Source: Candidatus Zixiibacteriota bacterium (GTDB lineage: Bacteria > Zixibacteria > MSB-5A5 > GN15 > FEB-12). Taken from it: a stretch of DNA of 64,000 nt. Below are positions 43,371 through 52,733 of the stretch, in pieces (within the stretch, counting starts at the first letter, position 1; the number at the start of each line of letters is the position of its first letter). The DNA is taken from assembly GCA_040753875.1 (NCBI GenBank), contig JBFMDV010000030.1, forward strand, positions 19,429-83,428, written 5' to 3'. The position numbers and the translations under genes were made by a program. The notes under the pieces were generated by a model, which was not told where the DNA came from, did no database searches, and saw only the letters and a list, made by a program, of their open reading frames with translations.

Positions 43371-43459
43371 GGAGAGGTGGCTGAGTGGTCGAAAGCGGCG
43401 GTCTCGAAAACCGTTATACCCTTTGGGTATCTAGGGTTCGAATCCCTACCTCTCCGCCA
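43371..43459 (+). tRNA. tRNA-Ser, anticodon CGA
   Basis: The acceptor stem GGAGAGG pairs with CCTCTCC (43449-43455), followed by G and an encoded CCA. The anticodon loop CTCGAAA gives anticodon CGA (codon UCG). The long variable arm ATACCC-TTT-GGGTAT is a class II feature typical of serine tRNA. The T arm TAGGG-TTCGAAT-CCCTA is intact. Length is 89 bases with CCA. Confidence 0.97.
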
Positions 43460-43847
43460 TGTAGTACATGGAACCAGTCGCCCTGCGCATTCATTCGACG
43501 ATCAGGCGTTGAGAATCATGGTTCGATATATATCCCACGTCCCCCGAAGGCATTGCCTGTTTTACCGCTTTGCGAGTAAACATGGGCTATCTGTCGAAAT
43601 CAGCAAGGTAGCTCGAAATGTGTCCCATATCCCCCGCCAGTGAGTGACACCGTCACTCTTAAGCTTCACGGCTTCCAGTCGATGATTGGTGACCTGCCAT
43701 TTGGGCCCGGATGGCTACCGGATCGCCTTTGGTGATTCATCGACATGCACATTCCAAATGCGCGATTGCCCCATGATTCTGGCCACGCCGGCAGAAGGAC
43801 CATGAGAATTTCCCGGCTCAGGGAGGACATCGGTTCTGCCGATATAG
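43460..43847. other. Gene-free region behind tRNA-Ser
   Basis: 388 bases without a convincing gene. A 15-base palindrome CCATGTAGTACATGG (43457-43471) starts at the CCA of the tRNA. Two 24-base imperfect direct repeats lie at 43523-43546 and 43613-43636 (19 of 24 identical, both containing TCCCA-N2-TCCCCCG). A hairpin AGTGAC-ACC-GTCACT is at 43643-43657. No integrase gene lies near, so I do not call an attachment site. Confidence 0.5.
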
Positions 43848-44663
43848 GTGAGACAGAGAATCAAAAACCGGAGTACCTGTTTGCATACCGCGGATCGCCC
43901 TGACGAGAGCATCCTGCTCGTCGAAAGTGACAAAGAGACACTCGCCCAGATGGAACCTCTCCTCTCAAGCAATAAGAGGAAAAGTCTGGTGGCTCTCTCG
44001 TTCAAGCAGGCGGTGGCCAAACTGGAGTCTGATTCCTCGATCGATCTTGTCCTTTGCAGCGCACGTATTTCGGGCGGCTGCGCCGCCGACCTGGTTCGGT
44101 TCGTCAAACGGACCCCCCGTTTTCAGTATATCCCGGTTATTGTCTACGGCTCCAATTGCAGCCCGCAGGATATATTGTCGATAGGCCGGCTCGGGGTCGA
44201 TGCTGTCCTTTCGATCCCGGTTGACAAGGACCAGCTTGAGAAGCGGATCGCACAGATGATCGCCGACGGTAAGCGGCGTGTTCTGGTCATCGACGACGAG
44301 CCCGTCATACGCGATATACTGGCCGAAATGCTCTCGCTGGAACGATTCAAGGTCCTCACGGCCGATTCAGCCGAGACAGGTCTGGAGATACTTGACCAGC
44401 AGAGGGTACACATAGTGGTATCAGATATTCTCCTGCCGGGGAAAAGTGGACTCGAGCTTCTCACCGAGATCAAAGCCAAAGATTCCAATATGCCGGTCAT
44501 ACTTATCACCGGTTATGCGGGTCGGTACACGACCAGCGATGCCATTGCCGCAGGCGCCGACGGATATTTTGTCAAACCGTTCAAGAATATCGAGCTCGTG
44601 CGAATTCTCCACCAGGTTCTCGCTCAGTACGAGACCAAGGTCCTCGCCAAAGCGGCCCGATAG
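43848..44663 (+). CDS. Response-regulator-like protein with two receiver domains, the first degenerate
   Basis: 271 residues, GTG start. The first receiver-like half (about 20-140) keeps the fold but lacks key residues: the phosphoacceptor position in LVLCSARI is Ser71, and the KP lysine is Ile123. The second receiver (about 144-265) is complete: acidic pair in VIDDEP (149-150), phosphoacceptor Asp193 in VVSDILLP, and KPF lysine near 243. There is no output or DNA-binding domain. This arrangement suggests a signal-relay or scaffold protein. No histidine kinase gene is next to it. The start is uncertain because no clear Shine-Dalgarno precedes GTG. Confidence 0.85.
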   Translation: MRQRIKNRSTCLHTADRPDESILLVESDKETLAQMEPLLSSNKRKSLVALSFKQAVAKLESDSSIDLVLCSARISGGCAADLVRFVKRTPRFQYIPVIVYGSNCSPQDILSIGRLGVDAVLSIPVDKDQLEKRIAQMIADGKRRVLVIDDEPVIRDILAEMLSLERFKVLTADSAETGLEILDQQRVHIVVSDILLPGKSGLELLTEIKAKDSNMPVILITGYAGRYTTSDAIAAGADGYFVKPFKNIELVRILHQVLAQYETKVLAKAAR

Positions 44664-44834
44664 TAACGGTATTTCCGGAGACACTCAAAGGATACTCCTA
44701 TTATCAACGCCGGACCGAACCGCCAAATTCGGCTCGGACGCTCCGGTCTTTCCATGAACGACAGTAGAAGCGGCGCTTGACATTCCCGTAGTGCTTTGCG
44801 ACTATTGGCCGGTGTTGGTGCTTTCCGGATCAGT

Positions 44835-46346
44835 ATGAAGCAGTTCGCCCGATCTCATCCCCTGTTGTGTGTCTTGTCAGTGGCTGCGCTTGTCCGTCTC
44901 TGTTCGGTACTCTGGTCAAAAGGCTTTGTGCACTCCGACGATTACTACGATACGGTGACGGTAGCCTATAACTGGCTGGTGAACGGTTTCTGGGGAAGCA
45001 ACGGGTTCCTTACGTGGAACAGCTTTTCATCGGAAACGGTCGGCCGATTCCCTCTCTACACGTTGTTTCTTTGGCTTATCATGAAGCTGTTTCAGTTATT
45101 CGGGAGCGATTCGCTTAACACCATGATGTATGGTATCCGGGCAGCGCACGCGGCGATATCGTTGCTTCCGGTCTGGGCAGTCTGGCGCATCACGCGCCAG
45201 GTGACAGGTCGGGATTCGTGGGCGGTGACGGGCGGCCTGATGGTCGCACTCCAGTTCGCCATGCCGTTTCTTGGTGTTCGAAACCTCATCGAGATGGTCG
45301 GCGGTAACGTCTGGATCGTCGTGTTCGTTTTCCTCTACCGTCATCAGACGGAGGCGCGAGGGAGGTTGTTGTTGTATGCCGGACTTGTTTCAGGGCTCGC
45401 GTGGATGCTCCGCTTTCAGATCGCCTTCGCCGTTATTCCGATACCGTTCGTGCTGTGGTTTGAGGCGCGGAAGCTTCGGCCCGCTGTCCTGTATTCAAGC
45501 GGTGTCGCCGTCATGCTGCTGTTCTCTGTGGTCGCTGATTATTATCTTCTCGGGCGATTTGCCGGGTCCACGATCAATAATCTGATCATCAATGTGGGGC
45601 AAGCGCCACTTTACAAAACGATCCCGTTCCTGTATCCCGCGCTGCTTCTTCTCCTGCTCGTACCGCCGTTCTCATTGGCGGCGACATGGGCGATGTTCAA
45701 CAAGCGATTTTTTGTTCGCCATCGAGCTCTGGTCATTTCATTCCTTGTCTTCCTTATCTGGCACATGGCAACTGCGAACCAGCAGGAACGGTTCATACTC
45801 CCGATGCTGCCGGTATTTCTGCTGATGGCTATCCTGGCTTTGTGGGAGCGGTTCTTATGCAAAGGGGAAATAACCGCAAATCCACGGACGTTCACCCGGA
45901 TCTGTGTCATCAGTTCGGCCATCAACCTTGGTCTGCTGGTACCCGTATCGCTGGCGTATGGTCACCGTGGGCTGATAGAATCTGTGCTCAGTGTGCGGAA
46001 GCTCAAACCGGAAGCCCATGTGCTGTTCGTGCAGCCGGACATGCGCCCCCATGTCCCCATTGCGTTCGCCGACCGGCGGTCCAAAGCCTGGTTTGTGCGA
46101 GACTGGGCGGAATTGCCGAGGTTGTCCGACGAAGCTCTGGCCAATGGACCTGTTGACTATGTCGTGATATTCCCGACTGACGGTCGACCGCTGGAGGCCA
46201 CTCTTGATTCGGTGGCGGCCCACTTGGGACCAATGACACAGGTGACCCATATAACGGCATCGTATTACGATCAGTTGTTGTACCGCTTGAATCCGAAACA
46301 CAACGACTCATTCGAAGCGTACATTTTTCGACCGGAGGAGGCATGA
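44835..46346 (+). CDS. GT-C fold membrane glycosyltransferase (GT22/GT39-like)
   Basis: 503 residues from the ATG at 44835; a TTG 13 codons earlier is possible. About eleven spans are likely. Near the N-terminus HSDDYYDTVTVAYNWLV carries the acidic pair of GT-C enzymes, followed by a TWNSFSSETVGRFPLYTLF segment, which resembles GPI-mannosyltransferase/PIG-type and PMT-like families. These enzymes move sugars from polyprenyl-phosphate carriers at the outer face of the membrane. The acceptor is unknown. The stop overlaps the next gene's ATG (ATGA). Confidence 0.82.
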   Translation: MKQFARSHPLLCVLSVAALVRLCSVLWSKGFVHSDDYYDTVTVAYNWLVNGFWGSNGFLTWNSFSSETVGRFPLYTLFLWLIMKLFQLFGSDSLNTMMYGIRAAHAAISLLPVWAVWRITRQVTGRDSWAVTGGLMVALQFAMPFLGVRNLIEMVGGNVWIVVFVFLYRHQTEARGRLLLYAGLVSGLAWMLRFQIAFAVIPIPFVLWFEARKLRPAVLYSSGVAVMLLFSVVADYYLLGRFAGSTINNLIINVGQAPLYKTIPFLYPALLLLLLVPPFSLAATWAMFNKRFFVRHRALVISFLVFLIWHMATANQQERFILPMLPVFLLMAILALWERFLCKGEITANPRTFTRICVISSAINLGLLVPVSLAYGHRGLIESVLSVRKLKPEAHVLFVQPDMRPHVPIAFADRRSKAWFVRDWAELPRLSDEALANGPVDYVVIFPTDGRPLEATLDSVAAHLGPMTQVTHITASYYDQLLYRLNPKHNDSFEAYIFRPEEA

Positions 46347-47692
46347 ACGATTCGAGCACGGCAACGGTCAGGCCGCTCAGGCGGGTACCGCTACACACGA
46401 AAATCCTCCTCGGGCTGATACTCGGTGCGACAGCCGGGGTGAGCATTAACGCGCTCTACGGTGGGTCTAACCTGCAAGCTGCGTGGGTAGTTCACCACAT
46501 TACTGAACCGATCGGCCAGTTGTTCCTGCGGTTGTTGCTCATGACGGTCATACCTCTGGTGTTTGCGTCGCTGGTAGTCGGTGTGGCCGGACTCGGCGAT
46601 CTGAGGACGCTCGGTCGCGTCGGTCTGAAATCACTCGTCTACACATTCGTGATCTCGGCAATATCGGTTGCCATTGGCATTACCCTGGCCAACAGTATCC
46701 AGCCCGGCAAGCGGGTGGATCAAGCGACCGCCGGCGCGCTGGAAGCAAAGTTCGGTACCGAAGCATACCAGCGAATTGAAGCGTCACAGAAAGGGAAAGG
46801 GGAGTCGGAGTCGCCGGTTATGCAGGTGGTGAAAACGCTTGTGCCCACCAATCCGATCGCGGCAGTGGCGAGTGATCCGCCCAATATGCTCCATCTGATG
46901 TTCTTTGCGCTGGTGCTCGGCGTTGCTGTCACGCTGCTTCCCTCAAGCACTTCGGCGCCGTTTGTCCGAGTGTGTGAGGCCCTCTTCGAGATCGCCGCCA
47001 GGGTTATCGATCTCATAATGCTCGCTGCGCCGTACGCCGTGGCCTGCCTGATTTTCACCAACACGGCTCAATTCGGCCTGGATTTGCTTCAAGCGCTCGG
47101 CTGGTTTGTCATTACCGTTCTGCTTGGACTGTCGCTGCACATGTTTGGCGTGTACAGTTTGTCGGTCTATTTCCTGTCGCGGATAGCGCCGCTGGAGTTC
47201 TTCCGAAGAATCAAGACGGTGATGCTGACCGCGTTCTCGACCTCATCCTCCAATGCCACCCTTCCGACCGCTCTCACCGAATCGGAGCACAAGCTTGGGG
47301 TGCCGCGCGATATCAACAATTTCGTGCTTACCGTGGGAGCGACCGCCAATCAGAACGGTACTGCGTTATACGAGGGGGTGACGGTACTGTTTCTGGCGCA
47401 ACTGGCCGGAGTGCACTTAACCCTCGGACAACAGATCGTGGTTGCGTATATGGCGATCCTTGGTGGCATCGGCACAGCGGGGGTACCATCCGGTTCGATC
47501 CCATTCATCATTGTGGTGTTATCGACTATTCACGTGAATCCGTCTCTCATCGCCATCATTCTCGGGGTCGACCGTATATTGGACATGTGTCGGACGACGC
47601 TGAATGTTACCGGCGATCTGACGGCAGCCACGTACGTGGCTCGTTCCGAAGGTCACGAACTTCTCAGAACTCCCGCGGCAGAATCCAAGTAG
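46343..47692 (+). CDS. Dicarboxylate/amino-acid:cation symporter (SDF/DAACS family)
   Basis: 449 residues. This family couples Na or H flow to glutamate, aspartate or C4-dicarboxylate uptake. The HP1 region reads AFSTSSSNATLPTAL (about 293-307), TM7 has NQNGTALYEG (the NMDGT-like motif is here NQNGT), and TM8 has DRILDMCRTTLNVTGD. An insertion of about 55 residues near 120-175 is an odd addition between early spans. It is coupled to the glycosyltransferase by a 4-base overlap with no clear joint role. Confidence 0.95.
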   Translation: MNDSSTATVRPLRRVPLHTKILLGLILGATAGVSINALYGGSNLQAAWVVHHITEPIGQLFLRLLLMTVIPLVFASLVVGVAGLGDLRTLGRVGLKSLVYTFVISAISVAIGITLANSIQPGKRVDQATAGALEAKFGTEAYQRIEASQKGKGESESPVMQVVKTLVPTNPIAAVASDPPNMLHLMFFALVLGVAVTLLPSSTSAPFVRVCEALFEIAARVIDLIMLAAPYAVACLIFTNTAQFGLDLLQALGWFVITVLLGLSLHMFGVYSLSVYFLSRIAPLEFFRRIKTVMLTAFSTSSSNATLPTALTESEHKLGVPRDINNFVLTVGATANQNGTALYEGVTVLFLAQLAGVHLTLGQQIVVAYMAILGGIGTAGVPSGSIPFIIVVLSTIHVNPSLIAIILGVDRILDMCRTTLNVTGDLTAATYVARSEGHELLRTPAAESK

Positions 47693-47722
47693 TGCATATG
47701 ATGAGCCGGTCCTGTGACCGCG

Positions 47723-48502
47723 CTACTTGAATATCTCGTCGAAGAACTCTCGCATTGCCGCCCAGGAGCGTTTGTCCGCCTTCTCATCGTAGGCCACTCC
47801 GGCTCCAGGGTCACTGCCGTTGGCCGGATTCGTGAAGCCATGTACAGCTCCGCCATAGGCGATCAGTTGCCAGTCTACTTTGGCGTTGGTCATTTCGGCT
47901 TCGAACGCCTCGACCTGATCAGGCGGCACATGGGGGTCGGAGGCGCCGTGGCAGACCAGAATCTTGCATCTGATCTTTTTGCCATCTTCCGGATCGACTG
48001 CTGACAGGTTGCCGTGAAAGCTGACCGCACCTTTCAGATCGGCGCCGCTTCGAGCCAGTTCCAGTGCGGTTTTGCCGCCAAAACAGTAGCCGATCACCGC
48101 CAGGCGCGACGTATCGACTTGTGGTTGCTTCCTGAGTGCTTCAAGTCCCGCATTGGCCCTCCTGCGCATCAATGAGAGGTCCTTGTAGTAAATCCCGGCC
48201 TGAGCTGCTGCGTCTTCATTGGTTTGCGGGCGAACCCCCTTGCCGTACATATCGAGCGCGAACGCGACATACCCCAGTTGCGCCAGTTGGTCCGCGCGGG
48301 ACCGGGCATAGTCATTCAGTCCCTTCCACTCATGTATTACCAGCACCCCCGGACGTTTACCGAGCAGCGCGTCATCGTAGGCAAGATATCCCTCCAGAAC
48401 AACCTCGCCGTCCCGGTATTCCACGCTCGCCGTATGCATCTTTGCCGACCCCGATCCGAACAGCAGAACCGCCGCCAGGATAGTTCCAACGAACTGTTTC
48501 AC
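47723..48502 (-). CDS. Exported dienelactone-hydrolase-family alpha/beta hydrolase
   Basis: 259 residues from the GTG at 48502, which has GGAGGT just upstream; an ATG six codons earlier has no ribosome site. A signal peptide (about 1-20) directs it outside the cytoplasm. The Cys nucleophile is in GYCFGG (about 139-144), and the Asp and His of the triad are in HGASDPHVPP and GAVHGFTNP. The family cleaves dienelactones and other esters; the substrate is not known. A 298-base divergent region separates it from the large repeat protein. Confidence 0.9.
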   Translation of the reverse strand: MKQFVGTILAAVLLFGSGSAKMHTASVEYRDGEVVLEGYLAYDDALLGKRPGVLVIHEWKGLNDYARSRADQLAQLGYVAFALDMYGKGVRPQTNEDAAAQAGIYYKDLSLMRRRANAGLEALRKQPQVDTSRLAVIGYCFGGKTALELARSGADLKGAVSFHGNLSAVDPEDGKKIRCKILVCHGASDPHVPPDQVEAFEAEMTNAKVDWQLIAYGGAVHGFTNPANGSDPGAGVAYDEKADKRSWAAMREFFDEIFK

Positions 48503-48800
48503 CGTGACCTCCGGTCTCATTATGGATTTTGTTCATCCAATAAGGATTGGATATCGATAAAGTCAAGACGGAAAGTCGTGGTCCGCTCCCTGGCTTTGAG
48601 AAGCTCCCACAGCCTCCTTCGCAATGGGGTGCGAGGCGGGCGGGAGTTCAACAAACCTGTGGATTCTTGTTGCACGTCCCTTTCGATTGTGCATATTAAG
48701 GAGAGTGGGATTCGGTCGGTGTGACCGCGCCTCAACCATATACCAATCGTTTATTTTGACTACAATGCTCTCTACTATCCATACACGAGGAGATACCGAA
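48503..48800. other. Divergent intergenic region
   Basis: 298 bases between the hydrolase and the large exported repeat protein. A possible + strand promoter is TTGCAC (48670-48675), 18 bases, TATTAA (48694-48699), with moderate support only. AGGAG lies at the proper distance before the ATG at 48801. The open frame seen upstream of that ATG has no exported-protein start and is not used. Confidence 0.4.
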
Positions 48801-51800
48801 ATGGGAAAGGCTGATATTTCTGGCTTCTGGAGCTGCTGCGTAAGTGCGCTGGCGGTTGTCGCGGCGACGACTCTCGCAGTAGCGCCCGACCTCTCTGCAC
48901 AGACCCCGCAATGGTGTCCGGCAGCGCCAGTGCCGCTATGCGCGGATGGTCCGGGGCAACTATGCGTGACGCTGCCAATTCCGGATGGCATTTCGGTCTC
49001 GGTCGACGGGGCCACCTGGAATAACGGGTCGTTCTGCTTTCAGGCTCCGGCTGCGGGAACTTATCAGTTTCAGGTGATTGCCAATCTCGGTACTCAGGTT
49101 GATTCCTGCTCTGTCACGGTCGAAGTCTCTTTCGGTGCTGCCCCGCAGATTGTCTGTCCAGGGGAGCCGTTCCAACTGTCGCTGTGTGCTCCCGGCAAGG
49201 TCTGTCTGGTCGTCCCCACCAAGAACGCAGCATCCGTAATAGCCTCTGGTGCGGAAGTGAACGACAGCGGGCTTTGCATCCAGGTGGATTCATCGGGTGT
49301 CTACTACGCTACCGTTATCGCAGTCAACGCCTGCGGCGCAGACACCTGTGTTGTCTCCGCCGTAGTGACGATCGAAGCGAAACCTGCAGTCGGTTGCACC
49401 GACACTATATTCACGATTGAACAGTGCGAGTTCGCCGAGGTTTGTGTGCCGGTACCTGTTCGCGATGCAAATCAAGTGACAACGAGTCTGGGATCGTGGC
49501 GCAATGACACGCTCTGCTTTTTCCCGGACACAGCCGGCTACTATCTCATATCGGTTCGGGGTACGAATTACTGCGGAAGCAGCGAGTGCACTGTCGCAGT
49601 CCAGATCATCAAGCGCGAAAAACCGGCCATCATCGTGCCGTTTACGCCGCCATCGATAGCGATCTGTGGCCCCGGCCCGGTCTGTGTTCCGTGTCTAATT
49701 GTCGGTGCCGATCAGGTCCTGGTCGGTGGGGGCGAGTGGGCCAGTGACACGCTCTGTTTCAGCGCTGATACATCCGGACTGTACACATTCAACATTTCTG
49801 CGACCAATGACTGCGGTACAAATACGGTCGATGGCTTTGGTGTACATGTCACTGTCGACGCGATTCCCGGCCTGCTCTGTCCGACTGACACCCTGCAATT
49901 CGCCGGCTGTGACACGGTCGTTTGTATAGATGTCCCGCTGGTGGTCACGAATGCCGACACGCTCATCGTGACCGGTGGCACGTATGCCGAGGGGCAGCTT
50001 TGTTTCACCGCCGGAGAGTCCGGAGTGTATGCATTCGCGGTTACCGCGAAGAACAGGTGTGGTCAGAAGACCTGCGAATTCTTCGTCAGCGTCACCCGGG
50101 AAATGCCGCCGTTTGTTCATTGTCCTCTTATCGAATTGAACGCCTCGGTATGCTATCCCGGCGATACAGCCTGCGTTGAATTGCCGATCGATCGGGCCGA
50201 TATCATCGGTGTAAGCGGCGTCGTGGGTGGTCACTGGGTAAACGGCCGTCTCTGTTTTGTCACGGACTCTCAGACAGCCTACTCGGCATCTGTCATGGCG
50301 ACGAATACCTGTGGTAGTGTGGAGTGCGATGTTTTTGTGAATGTCGAATTCGCCCAGCGACCACAGATCGTCTGTCCTCCGGAACCGATTTCAGTTTCGG
50401 TGTGTGGAGCGGCCGAGGTCTGTATCGATCTACCGATCACCGGTGCGACAGCCGTGTTTCTGGACGGCGCCACTTGGCAGGAGGGCCGGCTTTGCTTCTC
50501 GCCGGTGGAACCCGGAAGCTACAGTTTTGAAGTGGTTGCGTTTGGTACGTGTGAGAATGACACATGTATGCTTACTATAAACGTCGAGTCCGGTTCGGTG
50601 CCCATTATAGATTGCTGGCAGGAGGATCCGGAACAGTTTACGCCTTGTGGAGCGGGCGAGGTATGTCGTTGGATCGGTGGACGAATCACCGGCGCGACGG
50701 ATGTCGAGGTCGTCGGCGGCTCCTACGTCGAGGGGAACCTCTGTTTCTTTGCCGATACGGTCGGGCTCTACAGGCATACTGTAATCGCCGCCAACGACTG
50801 TGGCGCCGACACCTGTGCGTTCTATTCACAAGTCTGGTTCGTGCCCTCTCCTGAAGCTTGCTTCACGACCAGTAGTGGAACGAGACCTCTGGAAGTGCAA
50901 TTCACAAATTGCACTCCGGACCTTCTCTCTGCCGGGTACACTTGGGACTTCGGCGATGGAACAACCGAAGTCGGCACGTTCCATCCAGTTCACCAGTACC
51001 AATACTCAGGGTGCTACCTGGTGACGATGGTTGCCGGGAATTGGTGCGGGAGTGACACCGTAGCTGATAGTGTGTGCGTCAGTCTGGCCGGAATCGTAAC
51101 GCCGACCGACCAGTGGATAAGTATCTACTGCCAGAACCCTACTTTCAATGGAGCGCCATTGCAACCCGGTGATGAGATCGGTGCACACGACCCATCAGGC
51201 AGGCTGTGCGGACTGGCTGTAGTCGAGCCAGATGGTTCATTCGGATTCGCACCGGTCTATCGGGATGATGGATACACGACGGAAGATGAAGGCGCAATTC
51301 CGGGGGATACGCTTCGTTTCAGCATCAATGGTGTATTCGTACTTGTCAATCCGCCTGTCGTATGGACGGAAATGGGGGACCGCATCCCCGTATGCGAGTT
51401 CACCGACCTCCATCAGGTATGCCGTACACTTCATCTAAAGACCGGCTGGAATCTGATCTCGTTCAATGTCGCCTACTCAGAGCCGATCAAGACGGCTCTG
51501 CAAAACATCTGGCTGTACGTCGATGTCGTTCTCGGTTTTGACCGGAAAGGCCTCACGTACGACCCGTTCCTTGAACAGTATTCAACGCTCGACCGGCTCG
51601 ATCACCGCCATGGCTATTGGTTCAAGATGCGAGACAATGTCGATCTTGACCTGTGCGGATATGATATCAACCCTGATGATGCTATCGCTATTTATAGGGG
51701 ATGGAATCTTGTTTCGTACTGGCCGTATGGAATTCTGTCGGTGGAAGACGGGTTTGCGTCGATTCTCGACAACCTGGAACTGGCTTATACCTTCGAAGAT

Positions 51801-52583
51801 GCCATTCTCATCTGGCGCGCAACACAGCCCCAGTTCAACACTCTCACCGAGTTGAAACCGAATCTCGGGTATTGGGTCAAGAGTTCAGCTGATGATGTAC
51901 TCGCGTACCCCGGGTTCGGGGGGGGAGGGCCGATCGTCGATTCCAACGGGGGTGTCTCCGACGTTCCGCCATCTCGGTCCTGGATGTCCATTTACGGGTC
52001 ACGCGTCATGCTCGATGGTGTTGAACTAGCTAACGGAACATTGATCGAAGCGTACACCCAGAGCGGCACACGATGTGGCGCCGGCGTCTATGAAAACGGT
52101 GTGCTCAAATTCCTGCCCATTTATGGCTATGATGATGCCGATGCTTCGCTGCAGTTGTATCCGCAGGAAGGCGACCCAGTAAGTCTCCATGTTGGCGGCG
52201 TTCGTGTCTATCCGGATATCGTCATGCAGCCAAGTGGTGGACGGCTGCGCACAGAAGCGTTGTCCTTAACCCCCACGGGAGTTGATGACGAGGAGATGCT
52301 GCCGCGGCAGTTTGCTCTGGCCCAGAACTATCCGAATCCTTTCAATCCTACCACCACGATCAGCTTCGAGCTGCCGATGGCGAAACGCGTGCGAATCGAC
52401 ATTTACAACGTGATGGGTCAGCGCGTCACGACCCTGGTCGATGCGCACTACGAGGCCGGTCAGCACAGTGTCGAGTTCGATGCTACAGGTGTCGACGGCC
52501 ACCCGCTGGCAGGGGGCATGTATATTTATCGACTTGAAGCCGGGACGTTTGTTGAGACCCGCAAAATGATCCTGTTGAAATAA
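48801..52583 (+). CDS. Large exported protein with eight Cys-rich repeats, PKD domain and C-terminal sorting domain
   Basis: 1260 residues from the ATG at 48801 (AGGAG upstream). A signal peptide (about 1-32) is followed by eight repeats of about 80-90 residues with the pattern C-V-x-x-P ... W-x-x-G-x-L-C-F ... G-x-Y-x-F ... N-x-C-G-x-D-T-C. A PKD domain (WDFGDG, near residue 715) comes next. Two GWNLIS/GWNLVS segments and two copies of a WISIY/WMSIY ... G-x-L-x-x-G-D/T-x-I-x-A module follow. The last 85 residues hold NYPNPFNPTT and end in KMILLK, a type-IX-like or FlgD-type sorting domain. Exported and probably surface bound; function unknown. A terminator follows. Confidence 0.88.
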   Translation: MGKADISGFWSCCVSALAVVAATTLAVAPDLSAQTPQWCPAAPVPLCADGPGQLCVTLPIPDGISVSVDGATWNNGSFCFQAPAAGTYQFQVIANLGTQVDSCSVTVEVSFGAAPQIVCPGEPFQLSLCAPGKVCLVVPTKNAASVIASGAEVNDSGLCIQVDSSGVYYATVIAVNACGADTCVVSAVVTIEAKPAVGCTDTIFTIEQCEFAEVCVPVPVRDANQVTTSLGSWRNDTLCFFPDTAGYYLISVRGTNYCGSSECTVAVQIIKREKPAIIVPFTPPSIAICGPGPVCVPCLIVGADQVLVGGGEWASDTLCFSADTSGLYTFNISATNDCGTNTVDGFGVHVTVDAIPGLLCPTDTLQFAGCDTVVCIDVPLVVTNADTLIVTGGTYAEGQLCFTAGESGVYAFAVTAKNRCGQKTCEFFVSVTREMPPFVHCPLIELNASVCYPGDTACVELPIDRADIIGVSGVVGGHWVNGRLCFVTDSQTAYSASVMATNTCGSVECDVFVNVEFAQRPQIVCPPEPISVSVCGAAEVCIDLPITGATAVFLDGATWQEGRLCFSPVEPGSYSFEVVAFGTCENDTCMLTINVESGSVPIIDCWQEDPEQFTPCGAGEVCRWIGGRITGATDVEVVGGSYVEGNLCFFADTVGLYRHTVIAANDCGADTCAFYSQVWFVPSPEACFTTSSGTRPLEVQFTNCTPDLLSAGYTWDFGDGTTEVGTFHPVHQYQYSGCYLVTMVAGNWCGSDTVADSVCVSLAGIVTPTDQWISIYCQNPTFNGAPLQPGDEIGAHDPSGRLCGLAVVEPDGSFGFAPVYRDDGYTTEDEGAIPGDTLRFSINGVFVLVNPPVVWTEMGDRIPVCEFTDLHQVCRTLHLKTGWNLISFNVAYSEPIKTALQNIWLYVDVVLGFDRKGLTYDPFLEQYSTLDRLDHRHGYWFKMRDNVDLDLCGYDINPDDAIAIYRGWNLVSYWPYGILSVEDGFASILDNLELAYTFEDAILIWRATQPQFNTLTELKPNLGYWVKSSADDVLAYPGFGGGGPIVDSNGGVSDVPPSRSWMSIYGSRVMLDGVELANGTLIEAYTQSGTRCGAGVYENGVLKFLPIYGYDDADASLQLYPQEGDPVSLHVGGVRVYPDIVMQPSGGRLRTEALSLTPTGVDDEEMLPRQFALAQNYPNPFNPTTTISFELPMAKRVRIDIYNVMGQRVTTLVDAHYEAGQHSVEFDATGVDGHPLAGGMYIYRLEAGTFVETRKMILLK

Positions 52584-52624
52584 CCGTTGGTTAGTGCCGC
52601 ATATAGCGTGCGGCCAGGAATACC

Positions 52625-52660
52625 GGCGGCGGGAAGTACATCTCGCCGCCGTCTTTTTTT
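52625..52660 (+). terminator. Intrinsic terminator after the large repeat protein
   Basis: GGCGGCG (52625-52631), a 12-base loop, CGCCGCC (52644-52650), then GTCTTTTTTT. This is a perfect 7-bp GC stem and a T tract, 42 bases after the stop. Confidence 0.9.
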
Positions 52661-52733
52661 CATCCTGTAGCCAGTTCCACGTTGTCTCGTTTGTAGCCAG
52701 CAGATATATTGGCCGCTTCATGAGTGAGGCCGC

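Noticed and set aside
43371..43847. A prophage or island attachment site at tRNA-Ser
   Set aside because: No integrase, phage or mobility gene lies within reach and no copy of the tRNA 3' end was found in the region.
48624..48800. An upstream start of the large repeat protein
   Set aside because: The upstream 59 residues carry no signal peptide, while the ATG at 48801 has AGGAG and begins a proper signal sequence.
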